NCBI GenBank assembly: GCA_963924555.1
Contig: OZ004584.1
Coordinates: forward strand, 1,797,001 to 1,861,000
Source of the DNA: Crambe crambe
Lineage: Eukaryota; Porifera; Demospongiae; Poecilosclerida; Crambeidae
Direction of reading: 5' to 3'
DNA length: 64,000 bases
Positions 45,201 through 60,200 of the stretch are shown here, piece after piece (position 1 is the first letter of the stretch; each line of letters opens with the position of its first letter). Under the pieces are notes generated by a model. That model saw nothing but the letters and a program-made list of their open reading frames with translations. It searched no databases and was not told the origin of the DNA. Both the position numbers and the translations under genes were made by a program.

Positions 45201-48200
45201 CTCATACGGTTTTGTTGCACAGAGCTGTCAATGATATTCAAAGTGTTATCTTTCCTTAAGATTACATGGAATCCAGAATATCTGCTTCTTGTAAAGTGGC
45301 ATTCACTTATGTTCACAAATGTAGTCGTGATTGTGATCATCAGCATTCCAAGTGATGGCAGTGGCTTATGGTGTGTGCCGTCCTCACCTCTTATTGCACT
45401 ATTCTGAATGATAAGGTAGTTTTCCTTGTAGCTACAATTGTGTAAAGTTATATTGATAGTAGAGCCTATAAATATGGATTTCGTTACAGTAATGTGGCTG
45501 CAGGTTCCATCTATGGCAAGTTTTGAAGTGTTTTTGTCATTATTTCCACCAAAAGAGTGAAACTTGACGTTTTCAATCACCAGTGTTTCAATGTTTCTGA
45601 TCATTGTTTTTCCATTGATGTCAATGTCGTTCATGTAAAACAGGCTTATGTTTTTGAAGATAAAGTCAGATTCGATCGACACACCACACCCATCATCATG
45701 GCAAGAAATGTGTAATTCGCTGATATAAGATATGTTAACTGTTGAGTTGGAGACATGGCTACCATTCATGAATATCAGGCTGACTACTGACTTAGTGAGG
45801 TTCTGGAAGTATAGTTCAGACTTACTTGCATATTCTTGCAAGGTGTGGCAGACTTTATACTCCTTGCAAGTGGTGCTTGAATCAGCAGGCTCTACATAGT
45901 AAGCTATACTCTCTCCATTAACAGAGAGCATCTGAGCTATCAACAAAGCAAAGAAATACAGTATCATACTGATATAGCTATAGAACTATACAACACAACT
46001 TCAGTCTAAATACTAATAGTGTGGCATAGCTTTGTTCAATGGCTTTGTGGACTTCCTTATATAGCTAGTAGTAAGTAGGTGTGATACTATTGATCATGTG
46101 ACTTGACAATACACCACATCATTGTTTGTGATTCTAAAACTTGAAGTGCATAATAGTCACTTGCATGAATGTCACATACATGTCACATGCTTATCACATG
46201 CATGTCACATGCATCTCTTGTATTTACCACAATTATTTTTGGAAAACCACAACAGATTATATCTAAACTAACAAATGTCATATTAACAAAGCAAATAAAA
46301 CAAAAACAATTAATTCATAGAAATTGAATCTAAACAATTAGAAGCAGCAAGCAAATGACAACAACAACAAAAACAACAAGAAAAACAAAATTTAACTAGA
46401 TTGTAAAAAATATAAAAACCACACAGCGTACAAAGTAATGTCTTAAGCAAATAGACAGCAATAATACGATAGAATGTGATGACTCTTATCATCTTGACCT
46501 TTGTACTCACCTAGTATCTGTCACCTATATGTATATAACACACATGCGTAATAAAAATTTTAAGACCTCCTTCATTTTGAAATAAATGGTTAGCAACCGT
46601 ATATAGTAACTAGCCAGGGAGGTTGGAAAACTGTTACAAGAAAACCACAGCAACAAGCAAACTATAAAAAATAGAACACGTAACTAATCACTCTAGAATT
46701 TTTAATTTTAATTCAAGCGGGAAAGATAAAGTAATGCTTTTCATTATTCAATGTATTGATTCTTTGAGGTTTCGGTTTTCAATCAAACGAGTTCGCTCTC
46801 TGAACAAATCTGCATCGTCTATGCAATAGGGAATATCTTCCACTTTCCTTTCCTTTCGAACACATCGGTCAGTTATCTTATTTTTTATCTTTGTCACTGT
46901 CAATATTTGTATCATCGTTATAAACAAGAACTTGATAAGAGCGATTCCCACTAAGATGTAAGTGAGTAATTCAGATACATGTAATAATTCAGATTCACTG
47001 AATTCAGCTTCACTAATGGAAGTAGAGAAAAGAACGATGTCTGGAATTATACAAATGCTAGCTAATGCAATTGCATTGTAGATCAGAAAATCTTCTATCA
47101 ACGAAAGAAACTTGTTTTTATAGACGGCTCCAATATGTGACTTACATAGCAGGACAGCACTCAAAATTATGATCAAACCCAGATTTTTCAGTTCAGTATA
47201 AGTACCATATAATAGAGGAGTTATTATCAAAAGTACACGGACAAGAAGCATCACACCGATCCAATACTCCTTCTTGTCTTCGAATGGACCAGAGTGAGCA
47301 TCTATCACAGGTTTGAGTTTGTTGACCCACCTGCTCACTCTGTGGTGTGTGATCTTGTACAAATGGCGAGAGAATAGGAGGAATAGTGTGTAGGGTGTAA
47401 CGATGAAGATCAAGACTAACAGAGCGACAATAAAGAGTGGAATATGTTTTTCCTCTAAATACCTCAAGTTTCCATCTGCTGCCCATACTTGATATGGTGG
47501 TTTAGTAGTGACATTTTGAGGCACGATCACATGAACTATCGTGTATTCCAGTGCAGACACTATTGTCGTGAGGATTTTCGAATACGATAACAGAAATAGT
47601 GTCAAAAGAACAGGCACGCCATTATTTCCAAGTATGTTGACTCGTTTTGCTATGAAAATGAGCATGATACTGATGCACCAAATGTAGACAGGGAAAAGGA
47701 ACTGCAGCCATGTGAACACGTATGCATCCAGTCCATTAAAGAAACAGACTTCAATGCCAAAGTCAAGATTGAACCATGCTAAGAAAACTTGTAAGAATTC
47801 TGTACCTTTATGATGATCGAAATGGAAAAGTACATCTTTATTGATCCATACCACGTTGCAGTAGAATATCAGGCCATGAAGTAGACCATTTGCCACTGTG
47901 AGATCTAGTAATTTTATGAAGAGGACTAGTAGGATACCAGTAACTAGGAAGACGAGGATGAGCAGCAAGTTGATGTCTTTACACTTGTCACATTTTGATG
48001 ACCCCAGGACTACCTTTTTTGCATTTTCCACAGATTGTTCCATTCCGGTTGGCTTTGCACTGAGCATCGGGATCATCCAAATACACAGTATCGTTCCAAC
48101 ATTTGTACAATGGGCAGTAGCCATTCATCAACAACTCATCTGAGTGAGTATCAGCAGGGGCAAGCCATAGGTTCTTCATGCGTTTTATCAAAGGTTGATT

Positions 48201-51200
48201 ATTTTCGAAGTAACATTGCATGTTTTCGTCACTCTCTTTCACTTCTTTATTGCAATCGCAAATGCTATCATTATTCAGCTTGAACCCTGGAGGACACGTC
48301 TGCGTAATAATATTGATGTACAATAGTGTTGTCAATAAATTGATATCTATCACTCCAGTCTGCTCATACGTCTTGATGTAGTCACTAATTGCTTCCTTGT
48401 CGCTATCAAATTGATTGTGTATTGAGCATTCACTAGAAAGTCTCAACTGAACTTCTGCTTCCTCGCTAGAATGGATGGTGTAAGTCAGGGCACGGCATTC
48501 TGTATTCAGATCGATACGTTGGGCATATTGAAAGTCGGATAATCTGCTTTCATCGTTGCTCAGTAATGCTACAACTGCTCCAGCCATGGGACCAAAATCA
48601 GCTCCTACGTTCATGGCATTGAGAGTGAATGACTGTCCAGGATAAACTGTTTTATTTTGGAATATGTGGTCAATATCAGTACACTTTGTTACATTGCCTT
48701 CACAAAGACATATACGGATCGGCTCAGACGACACACATGAGGAAGTTTCGTTACAAGTGGGATAGAAAGAGAAAGTATCCTCAAGTATAACAAATTCTGT
48801 CCCTTTTTCAGTGCCTGAAAGATATCTGTTACAGGGGGTCTTTGTGGTAGCTCCATAAATGTGTAAGCCTCCTTTTTCGGCATTGTTATTGTAGAATACT
48901 ACAGAGACGTTTGGCTCAGTTGATTGAAACCTGATTAAAAAACAATTTTGGTCGTTATCGATTTGTATGGGCATATTCTGGATACATATGGCCCCTCCCA
49001 CATTCTCTGCCTGATTATCTCGAAATGTGATGTTAGCATTATCAGTGATGGTTAGGTACACTGTGAACATCAGTAAAGCACCTCCTTCACATCCATAGTT
49101 ATTGATAAACTCTGTTTTCCCTGACAACATAAATGATTTTGATAGATAAATAGCAATTGCTGAACCGTGGTTATTGATGAATCTGCTGTTACTGATGCTT
49201 GCATTTTCTGATCTGTATATGAACACTGTCCTAGGTATAGCATTATCATCCTGGTTGTTTTCAAAAATTACATTCTCCATTGTGATCTTGTATGTGGAAG
49301 ATGATTGAGCAGTTACGGAAAGTCCGGCTGCATTCGGAACTGTCGGATCACTGCAGCTCATATCCAGCAATGTATTATATCTAATTCTGGTATTCTGTAA
49401 ATGAATTTCATTATCGAGGCCAGAAGATAAAATGTGTATGCCACACATATTGTTTTGTTCTACCCTAGTACCATCACTAAGAGTTAGAGTACTTTGTTTC
49501 TTTAATGTTGCTTTCATGCCTGAATATCCACTTCTAGTGAAACTACCACCAATGATATTAGCTGAAGTTTTAGTTATTGTGAGATTCAGCAGAGCATATG
49601 ATGTGTGCTGTACTTCCTCTCTAGGCTTTAATACCGCGACACCGAATGTATTGCCCGAAATAGAAAGTTCATTGATAGAATCGTTTGTAAGGCATTCTTG
49701 CACTACTATGTCAACATAATAATCTACAAATGAAGACCTGTATATTGTGATTTGAGTACAACTAGTGTATATGGTGAGCTGTGGATTGTCTTTGCCACTA
49801 CTGTCACCATTAGATCTGAAATAGATATCCTCTATAAACAGACTTGAAATATTTGTCATTGATATATTATTTGCATGTCCATTGATAACGAGAAACTTCA
49901 AGTTGAGTTGTCTTATGCCGTCAAAAATGAAATCAGATGTGATCATTTCTGCTTTGGGTGGTGCGGAGTATAATCTCAGATACTTAATATCAGAGATTTC
50001 TAGTGGTGTCCTGGATTCATGGTGTCCATAGTAAAATTCTAAACTGTAACGTGACTCATCAGGAATCTTGAAGTATTTGTTTGAATTATTTGCATATTCT
50101 TCCAATGTATGACATTCATACTCTCCACCTGGACATTCATCATCTGATGGCGACACAAGATATTGTATGTATCCATTTATGACTTGGACTTCACCCATCA
50201 ATACCAGCATTAGAAGAACACAATATTTGAACCACATGATGTGATCGAAACTTCAAAGATATTGCATGCACATGCAAGACTAATAATCTTCCTAACTCTT
50301 TTTAGCACTCTTTTTGACAGATATGGGATGGTGAACTTCCTTTCACAGAGTATCATGTGACTTGTGTGTGTACTGTGCATGTACGTAATATATTCAATTA
50401 TCTCCAATTTCTGGATACTACATACAGACCAAAAATGTACTTTTCTGTTTGGTAACAGCCTTTAGCTATATTAAGTCAGGCTCATAGTAAGTGGTTTGAT
50501 TGGTCAGGCTATGGCCTGATGATGCACTTTTCAGACCGAAAATGTGCTTTTCTATTTGGTAACAGCCTTATAAGGCCTTAGGGTCTGAGGTCAAACCAGT
50601 AGCGGCTATGAGGTTTGTTTGACACAAAATATTCACACTAGCTATGCAGTGATCATTATTTTTTTTGTGCAAACTGTTCTTGATATTAACTAAAGGTAGA
50701 ATATACCTTTATTGAGAGTGTGTTAGCAAGGGATGACGGGTCAAAGGTCATAAGACTGTATAAACTAAAAACTTTTCTTTCTCTTCTACCCTTACTCTAC
50801 AGGTTCTCAGAAGGCTACAATGAGATGCTACATCTACACAGAAGAGAAATGTTTAAGATTCACTAACATAAGATATTGACTTTTGTTCTTTTTCTTTATA
50901 ATATGTAAGATTGACACACCGACTTACTGGCTATAGTCATCAAAATTCTGTTTTGGCCATCTGCTAGAGCGGCACCTATAGAGACTTATCTTTTGCTATT
51001 AGTTTTGACTAAAGTTCTACTTCACAATTCAGTGATATTGATAGCACCCAGAACACTAGCTAGTCTTTCTCCACCATTTTGAAGCCAGTGCACGTGCACT
51101 GGAGGGGCGGGGCATGCAGATGGGCGGGACCACAGGATAGCACATGTATGTGGCAACAGATCTAGCTAGCTCTTCTCTTCAGTTTAGCTAGCTAAGCTTG

Positions 51201-54200
51201 CTCTTCACATCTTACAAAGAAAAAGGATGGAAATAAGCTAGCGAGTGCAAAAAATTTCTTGCAAATAAGTATAGGGATGGCCTAAAATCTAGTTGGGCTG
51301 TATAAATTTACTGCAGCCTCATACGAAAACAATCCCTACATTTACAACTACCTATAGCTAAAATCTAGTTGGGCTGTATAGATGTACTGCAGCCTCATAT
51401 GAAATCAATTCCTACATTTACATCTACTGCCTATAGCTAGCTAGCTAATGGCAGTTGTAAATGTAAGGATTGTTTTCATATGAGGCTGCAGTAAATTTAT
51501 ACAGCCCAACTAGATTTCAGGCCATCCCAACTTAACCTTTATATTTAGAAGAAATTTTTTTGTGCTCACTTGTATATATATGTAGCCTTTTCTTATAAAA
51601 AAATTGGTCTTTAGATGGCGCAAGCTATAGGATTATATACTATCAAATTACAACAGCAACAGTAATAACATGTGACACTATTTTTATTTTTGAATAAATG
51701 AATGCAGTTACTGCTAGTACATTAATTAATGATTTAAATCAAGTCACTTCTCTCTCTGAACAAAATCGACTCTCCTATGCTATTCTGATCCAGAACAAAG
51801 ATTGATCCCATTCCATCCTTCTTGTTTCCTTACTTTTTTGAGCAGTGGTCATCCCTACATCTTTCTTCATTTCACGAAATGCTTTTTCCCTTACTTGTTC
51901 CTGGTCTTTTTTCCTCTCTTGAATGGTTTTAGCTATGTATAGAGTTCATTCTTCTATGTGTATGCAGGGACAGATGGAAGAAGAATAGTTCTCCAATAGC
52001 ATAGCAACGAGTCAAGGTGTTATGTTATTGTTGAGCTATACTTGGAGATCGAAGATGCTGAAATAGAGTCTACCGGTAGATGGATTAATGAATCTAAAAT
52101 CCCCGAGTTGATACAGCAGTCTATGATCTAGCTAGCTAGCTAGCTAGAGATAGCTGAGTAATATTATAATTTCGAATAATTGGATATCAAATACATGTGC
52201 ATGCGTATTATGGAAAAGATGGCTTCCACTGTGCTCCGTAGTGTCTCCTTTTTCATCGACTCTTTCGAGGATCAACGAGTAGAAAAGATCGTAGTTGGTA
52301 GAATTTGGAGTGCATTTATCCAGAAATCATAGCTGTAGCTTGAGTGGTTCGAGAGATATGGTTGTTTAAGAAGAATAATAATAATAGAGAAGAAGAAGAA
52401 TCCAGCGATTTACCTGCTTGCCGTATTTCTGAAATGGTAAGCTCCCTGGTCCTGAAACTTGGTCTGCACATTGTAGTAGGCTCTAGTACACTGGATAATC
52501 ATTCACAGTAGAATTTCACTTTTGTATTAGTCTATAGGCGGCGCGCACAGCCATCCGAGTCATCCCTACATCAGAGAGTGCTACCGCACTCTTTGATGTA
52601 ACCTTTTCTTATAAATAATTGGGCGCAAGCTATAAGATTATATACTATCAAATTACAACAGCAACAATAATAGTGACACCATTTTTATTTTTGAATAAAT
52701 GAATGTAGTTACTGCTAGTACATTAATTAAATCAAGTCACTTCGCTCTCTGAACAAAATCGACTCTCCTATGCTATTCTGATCCAGTTCCAGTTCCAGTC
52801 TCCTTCCAATGCGACTGCATCGTTTAGCTAGTCTCTCTTTTATTCTTGTCACTATAAGGACTTGTCTCACTGATATGATCAGAAATGTAGCAAAAACAAT
52901 TCCTACTAAAGTATAGGCAAGGAACTTGGACAAGGGAAAGTCGACGAGATTTGGTGGGATCATGGCAATGCAAGCTAATGCTATCGCATTGTAAATTAGA
53001 AAGTTTTCCAGCAATGAAAGGAACTTGTTTTTATAGATAGGTCCAATATGTGACTTGTACAACAGAAGGGCACTTAAGATTAGGATCAAGCCCAGATTTT
53101 TCAATGTGGTTTCAACACCATATAATAGAGGAGTAACTATTAGGATTACACGGACGAGAAGTAACACACCGATCCAATACTCCTTCTTGTCTTTGAATGG
53201 ACCAGAGTGAGCATCAATCACAGGTTTAAGTTTGTTGACCCATCTGCTAACTCTAGGGTGTGTGATCTTGTACAAGTGGCGAGAGAATAGGAGGAAAAGT
53301 GTGTAGGGTATGACAATGAAGATCAACGCTAACAGAGCAACAATGAAGAGTGGAATATGCTTACCTTTTGCATACAGTAAGTTGCCATCTGCTGCCCATA
53401 CCGAATATTCCTCAATAACATTGTGAGATTTTACCACCATAATCTCAGTGTATTCCAGTGCAGCCACTATTGTTGTGAGGATTTTCGAATACGATAACAG
53501 AAACAGTGTTAAAAGAATAGGCACACCATTATTTCCAAGTATGTTAACTCGTTTTGATATGACAATGAGCACAATGCTGATACACCAAACGTAAGTAGGA
53601 TAAAGGAACTGATGCCATGTTTTTATGTACGCATCCAGTCCATCGAAGAAGCAGACGTTTAAGCCAATGTCGAGATTGAACGATGCTATGAAGACTTGCA
53701 GAAATTCTGTACCTTTACTATCATAAGGAAGAAGTACATCTGTATTGATCCATACCACATTACAGTAGAAGATTATGCCATGAAGTAGACCATTTGCCAC
53801 TGTGAGATTTAGCAATTTTATGAAGAGGACTAGAAGGAAACCAGACACAATAAAAACGATTATAGCGACAGCCAATGAGTAGTTGTTCTTGCACTTTACG
53901 CAGTCTGACGATCCCAGAGTTTTGCTGTATCCTTCTTTGCATTTCCCACAGATAACTCCGCTTCGGTTACCTCCACATTGAACATCAGGATTGCTCAAGT
54001 TCACGTGATTCTCTGAACATTTATATGATGGGCAGTTGGTGTTTATCGATAGTGGTGAATTTTCATCGGAAAAATTAGTAGGAGCCAGCCATACATTCTT
54101 CATACGCTTGATGAAAGCTTTCCCATCTTTGAAGTAACAGGACGCATTTGGGTCGATTTTTTTCACTTTTGGGTGACAATCACAAACCTTTGTAGTTTCA

Positions 54201-57200
54201 TTTAGTTCAAACCCTGACGGACACTTGTTGATTGTCAGATCGACATAGACTGTTGTAGACAACAAATTGATATCTATCACTCCTCTATCCTCAAACTCTT
54301 TAATATATCGATTGGTTGCTCTTTTGTTATTGTACCATTGATTCAATGCTGAAGCGTCACTAGACAGACTCATTTGTACTTTTCTTCCCTCACGAGAATG
54401 AATGGTGTAATTCAAATCATGACATTTGATAGGTTGATCAATGCGTTGGGCATATTGGAAATCGGATAAAGAACTGTCCTGGTCCACCAAAGTGGCAAAA
54501 ACTGACCCAGCCACTGCACCAAAATCAGCACCAACAACAGCAGCAGAGAGAGTAAATGGTTCCCCAGGATATACTGTTTTGCTGTGGAATATGTACTCTA
54601 TATCAGCACACTTCGTTTGACGGTTTTCGCAGAGACATATACGGATTGGACTGGATGACACACATGACAAACTTTCATTACAAGGTGGATAAAAAGAGAA
54701 AGTGGTGTTTGGTATAGTAAATTCAACACCCTGTTCAGTGCCAGAGAGGGATTTGTTGCAGGGACTCTTTGTAGTGGCACCATAGATGTGTAAGCCTCCT
54801 TTTTTGGCAGTGTTGTTATTAAATACTACAGTAGCATTTGGTCGAGGTGACCGAAATTGATAAAAGCAAGGTTGTTCGATATCGATCTGTATGGGCATAT
54901 TCCGGATACAAATGGCCCCTCCCACATTCTCCACCCGATTCTCTTGAAAATTGATGTTAGCATTATCAGCGATGGTTAGGAAAACTGTGAACATCAGTAA
55001 AGCACCTCCTTCATATCCATAGTTATTGATGAACTCAGTCTTACCTGAAAGTATGAGTTCTCTTGTCAGATAGACAGCAATTGCTGTTCCATAATTATCA
55101 ATGAATCTGCTGTTACTAATACTCACATTTTCTGACCTATATATAAACAAGGTCTTAGGTACAGCATTCTCATCTTGATTATTTTCAAAAGTTGCATTCT
55201 CCATCGTGATCTGATAAATTGATTGTGAGTGAGCGTTATGGGTTACTGAAACTCCTGCTGCATTGGGAACACTCCATTGATAGGGATTACCGCTGCTCAC
55301 GTCTGGCAATAGATTACCCCTGACTATGGTGTTTTCTAAATGGATTTTGTTATCAGGTCCTGAAGTTAAAATATGAACACCACACATATGGTTCTCTTGT
55401 ATGACACAGTTAGTCAAATTCAGATCACCTTGATTCATCAATGTCGCTTTGATACCTGAATAACCACTTCCAGTGAAGTTGCAGCCAGTGATGGTGGCTG
55501 AGGTTTTAGTGATTATGAGAGACAGTAAACCATATGGAGTGTGCAGTATATTTCCAGTGGAGTTATCTGGATCAGGACCACTAAGTGCAGAGGTTTCAAT
55601 GTCAAGACTATTGAAGAAAGGATTCCCCAAAAGGCATTCTAGTAACGTTATTGCTACATAGTAATCCTTGAAAGTGCACTTCCTTATTGTGATCTTGGTA
55701 CAACTTGTATGTATAGTGAGATGTGGATTTCCACTGCCACTACTACTGTTGCCATTTGAGAAGTTCACATTTTCAATAACAAGTGTTGTGATATTTCTCA
55801 TCGTGATCTGGTTTGCTTCTCCGTCGATATTGATGTCATTCATAAAGAGTGCATTAATGTTGTCCAGAATGAAATCACATGCAATTGTTATATCACTTTC
55901 TTCATTTGAGCGATAAAAATGTAAAAAATTGATGCCGAACATTTCAAGTGTTGCATTGGATGCATGGTGCCCACTCATAAATATCAAGCTGATGGTTGTT
56001 GTTTCAGGAGGATTGTGGAAGTATCTTTCAGACTGATTTGCATAGTATTCCAGTGTATGGCATTCTTGATCATCTTTACATATGCTGCTTTCGTCTGCTG
56101 GCTCCACGTAGTACACAACCTCTCCAGGAAGAGCTAAGACTTTACTTCCCAATCCCAATGCCACGAGAAGACAAATCAACAACATAGTTTTAGCTAGTTA
56201 GTTAGTAACTTCAAAAAGTGACACTTGTGCAAATGCACTGCTACCTGTACTCGCTATATTCAATACTTACAGTATGACTTAAGCAACATTTCAGATATAC
56301 TGATAGGTAACACTCTTATATAGGTTGCCAATCAAAGCTCAATATATAGATTAAAAGTAGCTCATAGAGCCACTATGGCTGTAGTAATGAATAAGCTAGC
56401 TATATACCATATGCATGCATATGGGAATATCCCTGTGGTAAGCTTTCCTACATCCTTTTAGTGGTATGGTAGTAACCACATCCTTTTAGTGCCAACCATT
56501 TAATGAGGAAATGACACTTTGGTCATGCAATCAGAGCATATGGTACATGTATTTGGAGTGGAATAAGTAAAGATAAGCAAAGTAGAGTAATCAGGGCTCT
56601 ATTTGGGGGTGGGTGGGGGGGACACTCTCAGGGGCGGCACAACAGGTGCTGCTGGTACGGCTTTTGCCGTACCACTTTTATAACTGGTCAGGCAGAGCCG
56701 TACCAGTTCCACAGTGGATTTATGCACCACAATGAAACAGGAGAGGCTAGATCATGCTTTACACTGAAGCTATGAGAGAATTTCCTTCACGTAAAGATAA
56801 CAGATGTGACATTTTTGAAAACTTATAATGCTCAAAATTAGGTCAGAAATGATCATATTTAGGGGAGCCGTACCACGTTTCTAGTGGTTGTGCCGCCCCT
56901 GACTCTCCTTTGAGATTTAGTAACCTGTGCCTAATTTATAAAAGTTCCATATAAATAGGCACATTAAATTATTGTCACCCTCTCTGAGATATCAAAGCAG
57001 ACTATGAATGCCTTGGCACGACTTCAGTGCAACCTTTATTAAACTCTCTAGATAATGCACACTGAGCAACTGGCTTATTGTAGTAAGGTTGATATTTACA
57101 CATAGCTAGTATTCTTGCTGTTCAATGCTTTCGAACTTGCTGTTTTGAATGGTTATTCTCCCATTGTTTGGAGTCATATGCATGTAGGTATTGAAGCTAA

Positions 57201-60200
57201 CTTATAGTTCATAGATTCAACATTCTCACAATGTTCTTTCTTATTAGAGAGCATCAAAAGTATGAAGAAAAAATCCAAAACTTGGTACAAGAATTGGAAG
57301 AGAAGGACAAGTACATTTCATCAGTAAGACTTGAGTATTCTTCCCGTCGTGATTTATTATAAGCCATCAATTTTATTTTCAGTTATTGCTTGAGAAGGAA
57401 ACACTGGGTTCACTCAATGATCAAGGTAGCTATTTACTTGACTCTGAACTAAATCTAATATGGATAATGAGCTAAGGGTAGCTACTGTAATTTGCTTTTA
57501 TTTCGTTAAAATATTTTCGTACATGCTAGCTGTATTGTATGAAATTAATTCAACATGAACATTTATTACACGAATTATTTTTTTACATGAAATATTAGTA
57601 CGTATGACTACTACAGTACTATTATCATATTTATGCAGTTATGAAAAGTAAAATTTTCTTTCTGGAGCAAGAGATAAGTAGGAGAGATGCTGTAATTCAG
57701 GAATACTCCAAAAAAGTCGAAGTAATGTCAATCTATGAACACTCCTTGGAGGAACGGGATGAAGAAATAATGTTTCTCAGGAGAGAGGTAGCTAGTTATT
57801 CACCTGGCACCTTGATCATTTGCTATATCAGCTATGACTTTCTCGATTCTTAACCAATTTTTAGTTTATTAATGCATCAACAGAGAGCTGATCATCCACT
57901 CTTTCTGCTGGTGTTTGAAAAGGAATTGAGAAAGTTATAGCAGTTATAGTGCATGATCAAGGGGCAAGGTGAATGCAAATATAGACTTTAGTTTATTATA
58001 AAAATATAGAGTTTGTGTATATAAATCATGAGATGTGTAAGCCAATATGCAGTACATAAAGTATTTTTTGATTATGTAGAATTCATCAGGTCTTGAAAAA
58101 TGTGCTAGCCTGACTGAAAAACTGATGGAGCTTGAAGCACAACTCAATGAAGCGAAAATCTCTAGGTCCTCCAACGAAGAGCAAATTGAGAGACTGAGGT
58201 ACTTTAGAATGTTTCATATCTACACTAAGCCATCCAGTATAGCTCAATCAGGGTGGTCCCCTGTTTGGCAATAGTAGTTCCAGGAATTAATCACTGTGGT
58301 TTGTAGTCTGGGCTAATTAGCACAGCAGTAGATGCCACTTTAACCACATACATAAAATTACATACCACAATCACTTAAGGGTACAGGAACACTCCGCCCA
58401 CGCATGGTTGCTAGGGAAAATTAACTTAAAAACTGTTCATGATAGAAATTTCTAACTTGCACCACATTATTAAGTATCAGAATAGTACTACATACACAAA
58501 AAATGAAGGAGGACCAATCAAAATGACTGATGTTATGACTGATTCCATTCTCAAGGTAAACTGCGTTACATCTCAATGACCACTTGGAATCAATGGCTGA
58601 TTTTTGATATACAGCTTCTTATACTTATTGCCATAAAAATTACATTTAGTTTTTGTCAATTCACATTCTACTTTTCAATTTATCCAATATAGGATCTAGT
58701 GTCCTGCACATTCTGTACTAGCTATAAACTAAAGCAAAATGTAACTTTTTAGACCTTATCAAGTAGTTGCCATATGCAAAATATTGGCCCATTTCCATGC
58801 ATAGTTCCTGAGTTGCAATGACTTGTTCATTATTCATGCTAGCATGGATTTTATATGTGCCAAAGCAGCAGCTGCTATTGTGTTTACTATCTGTTATTTT
58901 AGTGCGGTAGTGTTTGTGGTTAATTAGTGCTAGTACTAGCGCATGCCTTGGTTACTATGTGCCTGCACCCTTAACACTACCACATTATGTACAACTATCA
59001 GAAACTAGCACTAGTAGCCCTACTACTAGTTCAGCTCTGACCCAGATTCTGGTCCACCACAGAGGAAGTGGATTCGATCCAGCCTATATAGCTAAATCAA
59101 TTTCTAAATGAAAGAAGAAAAAGAAAGCTACAAATTTAATACATTTGACTTGTTATTCACATCAAATGAGCTAATTGAGACTGCCATGCAGCTGATTGGC
59201 TTTGCCACCCTGTTTGAATTTGACCCTAGAGGAAACACTGCAGCCCCCCTCAAATCCTAGGGTAGACATGAGGTATTGTAGAATGTTTCTGTATATACAC
59301 TGATTAAGCCCTCCTCCAGGTGCAGTAGAACATACATGTATATACTAATTAAGCCCTCCTCAAGATGCAGTAGAATGTTTCATACACACTACTGTAGAAC
59401 ATTTCATATACACTAGTGTACTATAGAATGTTTCATATACACTAGTGTACTGTAGAATGTTTCATATACACTAGTGTACTGCATATACACTAGTATACTG
59501 TAGAACATTTCATACACACTAGTATACTGTAGAACATTTCATACACACTAGTATACTGTAGAACATTTCATATACACTAGTGTACTGTAGAATGTTTCAT
59601 ACGTGTACACACTAAGCCCTCCTCAAATTCTATAGGGTAGACTGGAATAGATGACCATATTACTTGAAGTTCAGGGCCAATGATAGCAAGTAGCCTGACA
59701 CTAATGACATACAGTACAGCACTGAATTTGCATTGATTTCAAACACCTGCCATGCTTCTTTCCACTACCTGTTGTGGTAATACTGTCAGAACAACAGGAA
59801 CTACAGTTTCACCTAGACATTTGTCATGTGTGAAATAGTTTATAGTGTAGAGTGATTCACTGAGTTAATATTGAGTAGACAATATTATGATGTAAGGTTA
59901 TTGGAAATGACTCAATTGACATTCTAACTTTTGTAGGAATGAACTAACTGAATTGAATAGGTCTCGTGAGAAGTGGGCTGACCGATGTGCCCAACATATG
60001 GCTGATGTTAAGATACTCCAAGACACAAATAAACAGCTGAAGAGAGGTTAGTGAAAATAAGACTATCAAATCCCACTTTCATATACGTAACTACACAGAT
60101 TTACAAAATTTTGAACTTTGAACTTGTGTGTGACAACGTTTAAGTTATCAAGGGTTTAACAGAGTGAAGTTCAAGTTAGTGAGAATCTGCTGTAAAAAGG

